64,000 nt of DNA from Lancefieldella sp. Marseille-Q7238 (GCF_949152215.1 NZ_OX424407.1:1492530-1556529), one strand, 5' to 3'; counted from the stretch's first letter, positions 43,967-53,420 are shown. The notes: a model not told the origin generated them from the letters alone. Made by a program: numbers and translations.

Positions 43967-44809
43967 ATGCCAGAAATTGATACAAAGCACTGGAACATGA
44001 AGATTGTTCTTCCTGTGGTATGCGTTCTTGCTCTTGTAGTGGGAGTTTTACTCGGCCACTACCTTCCTGTTGGAGGAAGCACGGGAATCGGCAAGACCGT
44101 GGTTTCAGAGGGAGAGCTCGACACGAACATTGGCTCGTATACCATTGACGGAAAGACGGAAAATATTACGGTCCGCCAAGTCCTTGAGGCCTCAACCGGT
44201 GTTGAAGCTGCTAAGCAGAAGGACGGCTCCTACGCAGTTCCTGCTATGGAGAAGGTTGTGGGCTATGCGCGCAATAAGGTCATTTTAAAGGAAGCAGAAA
44301 AAGCTGGTTTCTCCGCTTCTGATGACGATGTCAGTGAATATGCCAAAACAAATTTGAAGACCGATGATTATGAGGCTATCGGTAAGCAGTACGGTTTTTC
44401 TGCCGATGCCACAAAAGAACTTTTGCGTCAGGCTGTCACGATTGAGAAGTATCGGAATTCCGTTGTTACCACTAAGGTACCCGAGCTTCCCACAGCGCCG
44501 CAGGCTCCGTCTGACGGCAATAAGGAAACTACCAGCGAAGAATACGCCAAGTACATTATTTCGCTTGCCGGCAATGAGTGGGACGCAGAGAAAAATACAT
44601 GGGCCTCAACTGACGGCGCTTATTACCAGGCGCTTAACGGTTACTCCATTTCAAACGATTCCGCTTCCTATGAGGCGGCGTTGGCAGCCTACAATGTTGC
44701 CGGTGGCAACTATAAGCAGGTTGCAACTCAGGCAGCTGCAGAGTGGCGTGAGATTGTCAATAAAGTCTTGGATAAGGCTTCAGTAACAGCGTACTCAATG
44801 GCTCTGTAA
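43967..44809 (+). CDS. Membrane-anchored exported protein, SurA-N-like
   Basis: A 280-residue protein starting at ATG 43967 (GAAAGG upstream). Residues 13-37 form a signal anchor (KIVLPVVCVLALVVGVLLG). The rest is outside the cell. Residues 45-200 have helices with FSASDDDVSEYAKTNLK and ATKELLRQAVTIEKYRNSVV, close to the substrate-binding SurA/PrsA N-terminal domain, but no PPIase domain follows. A chaperone-like role is possible. It stands alone and is followed by a strong terminator. Confidence 0.6.
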   Translation: MPEIDTKHWNMKIVLPVVCVLALVVGVLLGHYLPVGGSTGIGKTVVSEGELDTNIGSYTIDGKTENITVRQVLEASTGVEAAKQKDGSYAVPAMEKVVGYARNKVILKEAEKAGFSASDDDVSEYAKTNLKTDDYEAIGKQYGFSADATKELLRQAVTIEKYRNSVVTTKVPELPTAPQAPSDGNKETTSEEYAKYIISLAGNEWDAEKNTWASTDGAYYQALNGYSISNDSASYEAALAAYNVAGGNYKQVATQAAAEWREIVNKVLDKASVTAYSMAL

Positions 44810-44831
44810 GTTTGTATTTTCGTATGACCGC

Positions 44832-44867
44832 AAAAACCTGCAATCAACTGCATGATTGCAGGTTTTT
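44832..44867 (+). terminator. Terminator of the membrane-anchored protein gene
   Basis: A perfect 15-bp stem, AAAAACCTGCAATCA (44832-44846) with TGATTGCAGGTTTTT (44853-44867), and a 6-base loop, 23 bases after the stop codon. Confidence 0.92.
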
Positions 44868-44893
44868 CTTTCAGGTAAGAAGTAAGGACTGCA

Positions 44894-46084
44894 ATGAGGA
44901 TTGCCTTGAGCGCTTGTTTAGCAGGATGGCCCGTTCGCTATGATGGCAGCTCTAAGCTTACTCGCGCTGTTCAAGAGCTCGCTGCAAAGACTGAGGCGGT
45001 GTGCGTTTGTCCTGAGACATCCGCCGACTTGCCTGTACCGCGACCGCCTGCTGAGCAACGCGGCAACCGGGTGTGGCTCAAAAATGGCCTCGATGTTACC
45101 GCTGACTTTGAGCGAGGATCTCAGTGTGCCCTTGCTACCGTTAAAGAGTTTGGCGCGACGCTTGCCGTTTTGAAGGCCAGAAGCCCGTCTTGCGGCGTGC
45201 ATGAGATTTATGATGGTACCTACTCTGGAAAAGTAATCTCTGGCGAGGGCGTATTTGCCCGTCGTCTGGAGGAGGAGGGGATTTGCGTGGTTACCGAGAA
45301 GACCGTTGAGTCAGTAAAGCCGTCTGTTGAACATCCTGTTGCGCTTGTTCTTGGAACAGGCTTAGGGCATCTGGCACGTCTTGTGAAGCCTGTGCGGCGT
45401 ATTGATTATCGTGATATCGATGGTTTTCCGATTGATGCTCAGCCTGTTGACGGGCACAAGTTCGAGGCGACCATTGGCACTATTGATGATGTTCCCGTGG
45501 TGGTGTATCCGGGACGTGTCCATCTCTACCAGGGATATTCTGCTGCCGAAGTGACCGCGCTGGTTCAGCACGCCCATCACCTGGGCTGCCGGGACATCAT
45601 TTTTGCAGGCGCTACTGGTTCTGTACCGGGAAACGCCGGTACCGGTCTTGGCATCATCACCGATCAAATCAATCTTACCGGTACCAACCCTCTTGCCGAA
45701 TGGGCGGGTCTCAAGAACGTTAAAACTCCTTTTGTCGACATGAACGACGCATATTCTCCTTATCTCCGTACACTTGCACGCGGTGTTGCGGATGATTTAG
45801 GCATTACCGTAGAAGAAGGAATTTTCGCCGGTCTTCTCGGCCCTAATTTTGAAACTCCTGCTGAGGTCAATATGTTGCGTGCCATGAATGTTTCTTATGC
45901 GGGCGTTTCGACGGCGCTTGAGGTTATTATGGCCCGTGCGCTTGGCATGAACGTGCTTGGACTGACGCTAGCCGCCAATCCCGCTGGCGCGCGCGGTACC
46001 ACCCACAAGAGCGTTCTTGAAGCTGCAAAACGCTATGCGGATGATTTCGAGCGGCTTGTAAGGGGTATTTTACGGCTTCTCTAA
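44894..46084 (+). CDS. Fusion: DUF523 (TudS-like) domain + purine nucleoside phosphorylase
   Basis: A 396-residue fusion. Residues 1-140 are DUF523: ALSACLAGWPVRYDG (Cys8), VCPETSADLPVPRPPAE (Cys39) and ARSPSCGVHEIYDG (Cys100), three Cys that hold a [4Fe-4S] cluster in TudS, the thiouracil desulfidase. Residues 148-396 are a trimeric-type PNP: VLGTGLGHLARL, GRVHLYQGYSAAEV, GTGLGIITDQINLTG, FETPAEVNMLRAM and TLAANPAGA. It could remove sulfur from thio-bases and split or form nucleosides in one chain. I know of no close experimental precedent. ATG 44894 has AAGGA upstream. Confidence 0.85.
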   Translation: MRIALSACLAGWPVRYDGSSKLTRAVQELAAKTEAVCVCPETSADLPVPRPPAEQRGNRVWLKNGLDVTADFERGSQCALATVKEFGATLAVLKARSPSCGVHEIYDGTYSGKVISGEGVFARRLEEEGICVVTEKTVESVKPSVEHPVALVLGTGLGHLARLVKPVRRIDYRDIDGFPIDAQPVDGHKFEATIGTIDDVPVVVYPGRVHLYQGYSAAEVTALVQHAHHLGCRDIIFAGATGSVPGNAGTGLGIITDQINLTGTNPLAEWAGLKNVKTPFVDMNDAYSPYLRTLARGVADDLGITVEEGIFAGLLGPNFETPAEVNMLRAMNVSYAGVSTALEVIMARALGMNVLGLTLAANPAGARGTTHKSVLEAAKRYADDFERLVRGILRLL

Positions 46085-46092
46085 ATTATGGC

Positions 46093-46121
46093 TTGAAATG
46101 CAACGATGTTCCCCGTATAGT
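46093..46121 (+). promoter_or_regulatory. Promoter of the tRNA-Thr gene
   Basis: TTGAAA (46093-46098) and TATAGT (46116-46121) are 17 bases apart. The tRNA begins 57 bases after the -10, leaving a short 5' leader. Confidence 0.65.
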
Positions 46122-46178
46122 TGTTAGCCGCATATGCTTGCGTAGCTGTGTATCAAGAAGTTTTCGCATCGCACATGT

Positions 46179-46254
46179 GCCAGCTTAGCTCAGTTGGTAG
46201 AGCACCGCTCTCGTAAAGCGGGGGTCACCAGTTCAAGTCTGGTAGCTGGCTCCA
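46179..46254 (+). tRNA. trnT: tRNA-Thr (anticodon CGT)
   Basis: A 73-base body plus encoded CCA. The acceptor stem is GCCAGCT/AGCTGGC (7 bp), the D arm is GCTC..GAGC, the anticodon stem CCGCT/AGCGG encloses the loop CTCGTAA with anticodon CGT, and the T stem ACCAG/CTGGT encloses TTCAAGT. The discriminator base is T. It decodes ACG. It is a single gene, with its own promoter and terminator. Confidence 0.97.
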
Positions 46255-46265
46255 TAAAAAATTAG

Positions 46266-46293
46266 GCAGTCGCTTTGTAGCGGCTGCTTTTTT
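46266..46293 (+). terminator. tRNA-Thr terminator
   Basis: GCAGTCGCT pairs with AGCGGCTGC (one G-U pair) with a 4-base loop, followed by six T residues at 46288-46293. Confidence 0.85.
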
Positions 46294-46477
46294 CTTTCTT
46301 TTCCTAGTTTTTCGCTCGTTCCGAATCTCTTTTAGCCTTAGTTTGTAGCCTATATCAATCTCCTTTGCAGGAAAAAATTATACTGGATTTAAAATTTCGT
46401 CACTTTTATCGCTATACGAGCATATAATGTGTGCATTAGTATATTCATAAAATCTCCATAGAGAAAGAGAGATCGCA

Positions 46478-48178
46478 ATGAGGGAAACCGTACCGTCACT
46501 GCGCAAGAAGGGAATTCTGATTCTCACATGCGCCGTTATGCTCGTTACAACCTGCTTCATCGCGCTTCCAACATCTGCATGGGCAGACACAATTTCAAAA
46601 TCGAAGACAGCAACATGGATTGACGAGGGCAAGACCGCTCGCGTCACGCTCCAGCTTTCGAGTCCCGAGTCCAAGCTTTCAGCTGATGTTGTGTTCGTCG
46701 TGGACAATTCAAGTTGCAGCGACGATGCCATCAACGATGCTAAAGCAACGCTTGACAGGCTTGTTACTGAAGTATCGGGTACCGATCGTGTGAAGGTGGG
46801 TGTCGTGTCGTTTAGAGGCGACGGTCATGTAGAAAAGGACCTGTCGGAACTGAACGCCGGCAATGTTGACACGTTCAAGAACGCCATCTCAGGAGGCTAC
46901 ACAGGAAGTTTGAACTCCGGTACGAACATGCAGGACGGCCTAGCTAAGGCTCAGGACATGCTGGACGCGGATACGGCTACACCTGCGAAACGCAAGTATG
47001 TCATTCTGGTAAGTGACGGTCTGACGCGTCTGTTTACAGCCGAGGACGGTATAGTAAAGGACATCTACTATCAGTATTCATACACCGATCCGACGTCTCA
47101 GCAGGCCGCAAGTACAATTGACCCGAAGAACTTCGTGTACTTCGGCATGATTGATGAATGGCGTCAGGCGCGTACGCCTACTTCAAGCACCTATGCCATG
47201 CCTTACGGCGATTGGGACACCTACTATTCCCACCTCATCGGATGGGTTGCGCACGACGGTGACACATATGCGCGCGACTTCACAACCTACGGCAATGACG
47301 CTACAAGCCAGGTGAAAGATCCTGTGACGGGAGCCATCACCGATCCAAGTTTCGCGTTCATTGAGCATGGAACCCAAGCTGACCACGCCATGGCTCCTGA
47401 CCGCGCGGTTTATGAGGCTTATACCGTATGGCAGGCTTTGAAGGGTAGCGGTTATACCTGCTATGCCGTGCGTACGGGCAGTGACTCTGACTTCTCGGTC
47501 AAGTTTATGAACCAGCTCAATGGAGGTGCGTCGCTTGACTTCACGCAGATTACCAATAACATCCTGTACGCCTGTGGCACAGGATCTAAGATTACTGATT
47601 CTATGGGCAAGGGCGACAACTACGATTTCGACTTCATCCCTGGAACAGCAAAAGTTAGCGTTGGTGACGAACAGCTTGAAGCTACGAAAGAGAGCGAGAA
47701 TACCTGGAGCTTCCATAGCACAGGATCCACAAATGCTCGTTTCACCTTGGCTTATAACGCGGATACGGATACCTTTGAATTCACCGCGCACGAGCCGGTT
47801 TCCAACTTTGCGCCTGTGAAACTGACGTATGACGTTACATTGACGAAGGCTCCGACCGCGCCGGGCGACTACGAGCTTGCCACCAACACCGAAGCAACGC
47901 TTTTGCCTGTCAATTCCGCAGGTGTTCAGGGTGCAGCGGAAAACTTTGATGTTCCAAAGCTGGCGTATACCGTTAAGGCGCCAAACAATCCAGAAAAGCC
48001 TGGAAAGCCGGAAGAAAAGTCTCCTGCTTCCAAGACTCCCGCGACCAAGACCAGGTCCCGTGGAGCATTGCCTCAGATGGGTGATCCGGTGAGCTTTCTG
48101 CCGTTCATTACGACGGCGCTTGTCGGCACGGCGGCCATTGGTACGGCTGTGGGCGTGAAGGTGTTGAAGAAGTACTAG
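46478..48178 (+). CDS. Wall-anchored VWA-domain surface protein, LPQMG-type
   Basis: A 566-residue exported protein. The signal peptide (residues 1-36) ends near SAWA|D. A von Willebrand A domain (about 65-300) has the MIDAS-like segment VVFVVDNSSC, where the last residue of DxSxS is Cys; SGTNMQDGL gives the Thr and VSDGL the Asp. A second region (390-510) looks like the isopeptide-type domain common in pilin-like adhesins. The C-terminus has LPQMGD, a membrane segment and KK, a sorting signal with Met in place of Thr. It is probably an adhesin or pilus tip protein. ATG 46478 has AAAGAGAGA upstream. Confidence 0.8.
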   Translation: MRETVPSLRKKGILILTCAVMLVTTCFIALPTSAWADTISKSKTATWIDEGKTARVTLQLSSPESKLSADVVFVVDNSSCSDDAINDAKATLDRLVTEVSGTDRVKVGVVSFRGDGHVEKDLSELNAGNVDTFKNAISGGYTGSLNSGTNMQDGLAKAQDMLDADTATPAKRKYVILVSDGLTRLFTAEDGIVKDIYYQYSYTDPTSQQAASTIDPKNFVYFGMIDEWRQARTPTSSTYAMPYGDWDTYYSHLIGWVAHDGDTYARDFTTYGNDATSQVKDPVTGAITDPSFAFIEHGTQADHAMAPDRAVYEAYTVWQALKGSGYTCYAVRTGSDSDFSVKFMNQLNGGASLDFTQITNNILYACGTGSKITDSMGKGDNYDFDFIPGTAKVSVGDEQLEATKESENTWSFHSTGSTNARFTLAYNADTDTFEFTAHEPVSNFAPVKLTYDVTLTKAPTAPGDYELATNTEATLLPVNSAGVQGAAENFDVPKLAYTVKAPNNPEKPGKPEEKSPASKTPATKTRSRGALPQMGDPVSFLPFITTALVGTAAIGTAVGVKVLKKY

Positions 48179-48210
48179 GCTTACGCGCCGCAGCATAGAG
48201 GAAACGTCAT

Positions 48211-48248
48211 TGACGGCCACTTCACAGCGAGGTGGCCGTCACTTTTTT
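48211..48248 (+). terminator. Terminator of the VWA protein gene
   Basis: A perfect 10-bp stem, TGACGGCCAC (48211-48220) with GTGGCCGTCA (48232-48241), and an 11-base loop, followed by six T residues at 48243-48248. Confidence 0.92.
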
Positions 48249-48254
48249 ACCTGT

Positions 48255-48283
48255 TTGAAAATGCCCCTAGGGGGTATTATGAT
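48255..48283 (+). promoter_or_regulatory. csoR-copA promoter with a CsoR-type operator in the spacer
   Basis: TTGAAA (48255-48260) and TATGAT (48278-48283) are 17 bases apart. The spacer is filled by ATGCCCCTAGGGGGTAT (48261-48277), a near-perfect palindrome of the CsoR/RcnR operator type (C/G run around a central TA). Apo-CsoR bound here would block the promoter; Cu(I) would release it. The transcript then has a leader of about 120 bases before csoR. Confidence 0.8.
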
Positions 48284-48410
48284 TGGTAGAAAAACCTAGG
48301 ATGCAGGTTGATACAGAAAGACTACGATCAAGAGCCACCTAGAGGCATGTATATGCGAGATGTTGCAAAAAGAGTGCCTGCAAAGGGTTGCTGTACGGAA
48401 AGGGAAGCGC

Positions 48411-48800
48411 ATGTCATCATCAGAGAGGCTTATTCGAGCTGTTGTACATGGCAAACCACAACATACGCTATCTGAAGGCTCAGCTGCGAGCAATCAGATT
48501 GCTTCAAACAATTCCTGCTGCTCGCGTAAGGATAAACCGCGCTCTCAAGAGCTTAAATCTGGCGTATCACGACGCATCAACCGTGTGATTGGTCAGCTCA
48601 ACGGTATTAAAAACATGGTTGAGGAGGATCGCTACTGCGGAGACGTCCTTATCCAACTTGCGGCGGTGGAATCTGCGGTAAAGGCGGTTTCCAGAGAGAT
48701 TATGCGCGATCATCTTACGTCTTGCGTAGTTGATCGGGTGCGGCAAGGCGATACCGAAGTTATCGATGAAGTTATGGATCTCTTCAAGAAGTTCATGTAA
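48411..48800 (+). CDS. csoR: Copper-sensing repressor CsoR
   Basis: A 129-residue CsoR/RcnR-family (DUF156) protein, an all-alpha DNA-binding tetramer that senses Cu(I). The Cys-His-Cys copper site is present: Cys in EEDRYCGDV, then His and Cys in MRDHLTSC. The domain begins [18 protein letters not shown] at about residue 53, so the N-terminal 50 residues are longer than usual and hold a Cys pair (NSCCSRK) of unknown use. I chose ATG 48411 because AAAGGGAAG precedes it. It is 14 bases before copA. Confidence 0.92.
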   Translation: MSSSERLIRAVVHGKPQHTLSEGSAASNQIASNNSCCSRKDKPRSQELKSGVSRRINRVIGQLNGIKNMVEEDRYCGDVLIQLAAVESAVKAVSREIMRDHLTSCVVDRVRQGDTEVIDEVMDLFKKFM

Positions 48801-48814
48801 GGTGGCACTGGGAA

Positions 48815-51433
48815 ATGAATCAGAAAGCTTTCGATATATCTGGTATGACGTGCGCGAGCTGTGCGGCTCACGTAGAAAAGGCTGCGTCTTCTGTGTCCGG
48901 TGTGTCTGCGGCTCGTGTCAATCTGCTTAAAAACTCAATGGAAATCGACTATGACGGTGGCGAGAAGACCCTCCAAGAGGTGAGTACAGCGGTTTCCAAA
49001 GCAGGCTATGAAGCGCATCTTTGCTTAGAATCGGCAGCTGCGGTCTCAAAAGAAACCGCTGTCGCTGATGCCTCTCAAAAGGAAGTAGAATCAAAAAAGA
49101 GGCAGCTCATAGGCTCATTGGTAGTGGCGGTTCCTCTCTTTTACATCGCTATGGGAGGTATGCTTGGCTTGCCTGTTCCGCCGCAGCTTGTGGGCATGCG
49201 AAACATGTTGAACTTAGCTCTGACTGAGCTTCTGCTTTGTGTTCCGATACTGTGTATCAATCGCTCCTATTTTATCGGCGGTTTTCGCTCGCTTATTCAC
49301 GGAGCTCCCAACATGGACGCCCTTATCGCCTTAGGCTCCTCCGCAAGTTTTGCCTATAGTGTGGTAAGTCTCTATCAGATGGCAGACGCATTTGCGACAG
49401 GGGATATGCAAGCTGCTCACGCCGCTATGCACGGCATGTACTTTGAATCGGCCGGCTTGATTCTCACCCTCATTACGCTTGGTAAATTCTTTGAAGCTCG
49501 CGCGAAGGGTCGCACGACAGGCGCTATTGAAGCTCTTATGAACTTAGCGCCTCAGACTGCTACGGTGGAGCGTCACGGCAAGGAAGAAGTTGTTCCAATC
49601 GATTCTGTTCACACAGGCGATATCCTGGTAGTTCGCGCAGGAGAATCCATTCCCGTAGATGGCGTCGTGTGCGAGGGACAAGCTTTGGTAGACGAATCAG
49701 CCATTACGGGCGAGCCGCTTCCTGTAGAAAAGACGGTGGATTCACATGTAACCGGCGCTACGACTTCTACCAGCGGGTGGTTCAAAATGCAAGCGCTGGC
49801 TGTTGGCGACGATACGACCCTTGCTAACATTATCCATCTTGTCGATGAGGCGACAAGCTCTAAAGCGCCTGTTGAGCGTCTTGCCGATGCTATTGCAGGT
49901 GTGTTTGTTCCGGTGGTCATTGCTTTGGCACTTGTGACGTTTATCGGCTGGCTGGTTGTCTTTGCGCCGGGCGATGTTGCTGTTGCACTTTCTCACGCGG
50001 TATCCGTGCTGGTTATTTCTTGCCCCTGCGCGCTTGGACTTGCGACGCCTACCGCGATTATGGTTGGCACTGGCCTCGGGGCTTCTCATGGCATTCTCGT
50101 CAAGTCCGCTGAGGCTCTTGAAGGTACGGTCAATGCAACGACTGTTGTTTTCGATAAGACAGGAACGCTTACCGAGGGCAGACCCGGCGTAACCGATGTC
50201 ATTGCGGCAAAAGGCGTACGCAAGCAAGATCTTATTGAGCTGGCGGCTGCGATTGAACGCAAAAGTGAGCATCCTCTGGCGCAAGCTATCGTTGAGTATG
50301 CTGAGGAAGAATATGCCGAAGCCTGCACTACTGCCGAGAAGAACCTCAAGCTCCAGGATTTTGAACAGGTGGCTGGCGGCGGTCTTACGGCAACGAATGT
50401 AGGTTCTAAGATTGTTGCGGGAAACGCTCGTCTTATGGAGCAGGAAAGCGTCATTCTGGGCGAACTTATCCAACATGCGGATACCCTTGCCGCTGATGCG
50501 AAAACGCCGCTCTTTTTTGCAAAAGACGGCAAGCTCATCGGGCTCATTGCTGTTGCGGATGAAGTTAAGCCGACAAGCGAAGAAACAATCACACGGCTTC
50601 GAGCTTTGGGCATCAAATCTGTCATGCTTACGGGTGATCAAGCAACTACAGCTGCCGTCATCGGACAGAAACTTAAAGTTAATCAGGTAATTTCTGACGT
50701 CTTGCCAAGCGAAAAAGAACTTCAGATCCGTCGCCTTCAAGAGTCCGGTGAACATGTCATTATGGTTGGCGATGGCATCAATGATGCTCCAGCTCTTGCC
50801 CGCGCAAACATTGGCGTTGCGATTGGAGCAGGCACCGATGTTGCTATCAGTTCGGCAGACATCGTACTCATGCACTCTGATCCCGCTGACGTTGTTCGAG
50901 CAATAGAACTCTCAAGAGCTACCATGAGAAATATCAAGCAAAACCTCTTCTGGGCGCTTTTCTACAATACGGTTTGTATTCCTGTGGCCATGGGCCTTCT
51001 GGCGCCCTTGGGGATAACGCTCAACCCGATGATAGGCGCTGCAGCCATGGGTTTCTCGTCAGTTTTTGTGGTAACCAATGCGCTGCGCCTGCGCACATGG
51101 AAGCCAAAAGAAATTGATGTCAGCCGAGTAGAGCCCGTGAAAACTCAAGTCCAATCGGGGTTTGTTGCAAGTTCGACTTTGTCATCTGTAACAGCTGCAT
51201 CTGCAGTGAAGGAAAGGAAAAACGTCATGGAAAAGAAACTGAATGTTGAAGGAATGAGCTGCAAGCATTGCGTCATGCACGTCACCAAGGCTCTTGAGGC
51301 CATTGAGGGCGTTGTCAAGGCGGAAGTTTCACTTGAAGAAAAGTCCGCCGTTATTGAGCTTGACAGCGATGTTTCTGGCGAGAAGCTCGTCAAGGCAGTG
51401 GAGGACGCTGGTTATGAGGCTCATCTAGCGTAG
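48815..51433 (+). CDS. copA: Copper-exporting P-type ATPase with a C-terminal CopZ-like domain
   Basis: An 872-residue P1B ATPase exporting Cu(I). Residues 1-68 are a heavy-metal domain with [11 protein letters not shown]. The membrane part has the metal-transport CPC in [14 protein letters not shown] (about residue 402). The phosphorylated Asp is in DKTGTLTEG (about 447), and [10 protein letters not shown] is the hinge. Residues 805-872 are an extra metal-binding domain with [13 protein letters not shown], joined by a Ser/Ala-rich linker. ATG 48815 has GGTGG upstream. It is second in the csoR-copA operon. Confidence 0.95.
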   Translation: MNQKAFDISGMTCASCAAHVEKAASSVSGVSAARVNLLKNSMEIDYDGGEKTLQEVSTAVSKAGYEAHLCLESAAAVSKETAVADASQKEVESKKRQLIGSLVVAVPLFYIAMGGMLGLPVPPQLVGMRNMLNLALTELLLCVPILCINRSYFIGGFRSLIHGAPNMDALIALGSSASFAYSVVSLYQMADAFATGDMQAAHAAMHGMYFESAGLILTLITLGKFFEARAKGRTTGAIEALMNLAPQTATVERHGKEEVVPIDSVHTGDILVVRAGESIPVDGVVCEGQALVDESAITGEPLPVEKTVDSHVTGATTSTSGWFKMQALAVGDDTTLANIIHLVDEATSSKAPVERLADAIAGVFVPVVIALALVTFIGWLVVFAPGDVAVALSHAVSVLVISCPCALGLATPTAIMVGTGLGASHGILVKSAEALEGTVNATTVVFDKTGTLTEGRPGVTDVIAAKGVRKQDLIELAAAIERKSEHPLAQAIVEYAEEEYAEACTTAEKNLKLQDFEQVAGGGLTATNVGSKIVAGNARLMEQESVILGELIQHADTLAADAKTPLFFAKDGKLIGLIAVADEVKPTSEETITRLRALGIKSVMLTGDQATTAAVIGQKLKVNQVISDVLPSEKELQIRRLQESGEHVIMVGDGINDAPALARANIGVAIGAGTDVAISSADIVLMHSDPADVVRAIELSRATMRNIKQNLFWALFYNTVCIPVAMGLLAPLGITLNPMIGAAAMGFSSVFVVTNALRLRTWKPKEIDVSRVEPVKTQVQSGFVASSTLSSVTAASAVKERKNVMEKKLNVEGMSCKHCVMHVTKALEAIEGVVKAEVSLEEKSAVIELDSDVSGEKLVKAVEDAGYEAHLA
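51227..51433 (+). CDS. CopZ-like copper chaperone, internal start within copA
   Basis: ATG 51227, in frame with copA, is preceded by AAGGAAAGG at 51209-51217 (9-base spacing). It would give a 68-residue protein equal in length and pattern to Cop[18 protein letters not shown] with the CxxC metal site, then [19 protein letters not shown]. It could be made both as the end of CopA and as a free chaperone, or may be a fusion relic. Whether the internal start is used is not known. Confidence 0.55.
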   Translation: MEKKLNVEGMSCKHCVMHVTKALEAIEGVVKAEVSLEEKSAVIELDSDVSGEKLVKAVEDAGYEAHLA

Positions 51434-51634
51434 GGGTGTTCTCGGAGCGCTTACCTTGGGAGTGCGGGCGCTTGGATAAGCAAGAAACACAAAAGAGACA
51501 CAAGCGCTCAAATAGTTGAGGCTGAAAGCGGGTATACAATGGCAACTATATTTTGAAGCGCCGCATAGCGATATGCGCAGCGAACAAGGCGCATGCGTTT
51601 TGTGAGCGCACGTGAGATGTAGAAGGAGGAGAGT

Positions 51635-52606
51635 ATGCCGGCAATTTTAACTCACGATTTCTTTGGCAAAGACGCCTTTGAAATCGCGGCTGGTAGGCTT
51701 GGCTTTGCCACAATGGAAGAGCAGGAAGCCTTCCTTTTAGGCAATCAGGGCCCCGACCCTCTCTTCTTCTTGCAGGTCGATCCATTGCTGCATCGATGGG
51801 CTACCATGGGTTCGCTGATGCACAAGGCGCGCACGTCTGAATTGTTGTTGTCTATGCGGGATGCCATTGCGCCCTTGCCACTGAAAGACGTGGCGGTCGC
51901 GCGAGCGTATATCGCGGGTTTTCTCTGTCATTATCTGTTAGATACCACAACGCATCCATTCATTTTCTTTCTGCAGGACAATCTGACGTCGATGGGTGTT
52001 GAGGGGCTGGACGAAAAAGCGGCTCCTGTGGTGCATGCGGAGATAGAGCGCGACCTTGATGAGGCAATCCTCTACGCTCGGACGGGCAAGACCGTCAAGA
52101 CGTATCGCCCGTATTCAGAAACGCTGCGCGCTTCACTTCGGACGCTCTATGTGCTTGATCGCGTATACTTCTATGTTTTGCTCTGGACGTATGATCAGCC
52201 TACTGATACGAGGATCTTCTCGTCAGCAGTAGTGGATAATCGCATGATGCAGCATCTGGCATATTCGCCAAGCGGCAAAAAGATAAAGGTGCTAAGTCAT
52301 ATGGAGCGTACGTTCGGTACGCAGCGGTATTCTTTGCTGGAGGCTATTTCCCACCGGCCACGCGCCTCGGCTGATTCTGATTTCGATAACCGTTTGGGTA
52401 CTATGTGGATTGATCCTGCAACAGGCGAGAAACGCTATGAGAGTTTCTGGAGTCTCTATGACGCTGCGCTGGCAAATGTTCCCTATGCGCTTGATACGTT
52501 CTTCTCGCATGACTTTAACCTGGAGGCGGCTCAGAACCTGACGCATGGCCTCAATTTTGACGGCAAGCCGTCTTTGGAGGACGGCCCGAGGCTGCTCAAC
52601 CGTTAG
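51635..52606 (+). CDS. Zinc-dependent phospholipase C family protein
   Basis: A 323-residue protein of the Zn-PLC/S1-P1-like family. It begins MPAILTHDFFGKDAF, with FLLGNQGPDPLFFLQ and the His-rich core FLCHYLLDTTTHPFIFF (zinc ligands His and Asp spread over these motifs). Unlike clostridial alpha-toxins there is no obvious signal peptide, so it may act inside the cell; the substrate is unknown. ATG 51635 has AAGGAGGAG upstream. The next gene starts 7 bases after its stop. Confidence 0.82.
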   Translation: MPAILTHDFFGKDAFEIAAGRLGFATMEEQEAFLLGNQGPDPLFFLQVDPLLHRWATMGSLMHKARTSELLLSMRDAIAPLPLKDVAVARAYIAGFLCHYLLDTTTHPFIFFLQDNLTSMGVEGLDEKAAPVVHAEIERDLDEAILYARTGKTVKTYRPYSETLRASLRTLYVLDRVYFYVLLWTYDQPTDTRIFSSAVVDNRMMQHLAYSPSGKKIKVLSHMERTFGTQRYSLLEAISHRPRASADSDFDNRLGTMWIDPATGEKRYESFWSLYDAALANVPYALDTFFSHDFNLEAAQNLTHGLNFDGKPSLEDGPRLLNR

Positions 52607-52613
52607 GACTTTT

Positions 52614-53417
52614 GTGGCGACTTACGTTTTTACAGATATTCATGGTCACAGCGCGCCGCTGAAACGGGTGATTGACCGAATTTCCCCTTCCGAGGATGAT
52701 CAATTCATATGCCTTGGCGATATGGTGGATCGCGGACCTGACCCGATGGGCGTTGTGGAGGTTGTCAAGTCATTGCCCCATGTGGTTATGCTGCAGGGCA
52801 ACCATGAGCAGATGATGGCCCGCGCTCTGGCCAACGCCGATGACAAGGAAGCGCTGATTACGTGGCTTTACAACGGCGGCGGTGCAACGCTTGATCAGCT
52901 GGAAGGTTGGTCCGATGAGAAACTGCACGAGCTTTCGCAATGGCTTTTCAATCTACCGTTGCACCATGAGGGTATAGTGCAGAATCGCCCTTACATTCTT
53001 GTTCACGCGGGGATTCGCGCGGGTGTTTCGCCGGTGCCTCCCGTCTGGACTCTTGAGACGCTTCGAGCTTTCGTAGAAAACCAGCAAGAAGATGACTTGT
53101 TGTGGATTCGGGAAGATTTCTGGTCTCGGCCGACAGGGCTTATCGATGCGGAAGGCAGGGGGCCTATAGTTATATGTGGGCATACTCCTACGCCTTACTT
53201 GGCGTCAGTTGGCGGCTCGGATTTTAACAGAAGCGCTCAGAACAAAGAGGGTCTTGCGCAGTATATTCGAGCTGGGGCTACGCCCGCCACGGGCAACGTA
53301 CATGACAAATGGGGAATTGACACAGGAACCGTAGGAGGAGCGGGATACGGACAGGCCACCGTGATTCGTCTCGATGATGCCATGGAGTTCGTGGAGCCTC
53401 TTCGAGAGGGAGAATAG
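52614..53417 (+). CDS. Calcineurin-type metallophosphoesterase (PP-type)
   Basis: A 267-residue phosphoesterase of the serine/threonine phosphatase or diadenosine-tetraphosphatase type. All metal motifs are seen: TDIHGHSAP, CLGDMVDRGPDP, LQGNHEQMM, LVHAGIRAG and CGHTPTP. Which of the two reactions it does cannot be told, as both share these motifs. GTG 52614 is chosen as start, because the family begins here (TYVFTDIHGH); the frame stays open in the PLC gene. It shares an operon with the PLC-like and glycosylase genes. Confidence 0.88.
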   Translation: MATYVFTDIHGHSAPLKRVIDRISPSEDDQFICLGDMVDRGPDPMGVVEVVKSLPHVVMLQGNHEQMMARALANADDKEALITWLYNGGGATLDQLEGWSDEKLHELSQWLFNLPLHHEGIVQNRPYILVHAGIRAGVSPVPPVWTLETLRAFVENQQEDDLLWIREDFWSRPTGLIDAEGRGPIVICGHTPTPYLASVGGSDFNRSAQNKEGLAQYIRAGATPATGNVHDKWGIDTGTVGGAGYGQATVIRLDDAMEFVEPLREGE

Positions 53418-53420
53418 CGC

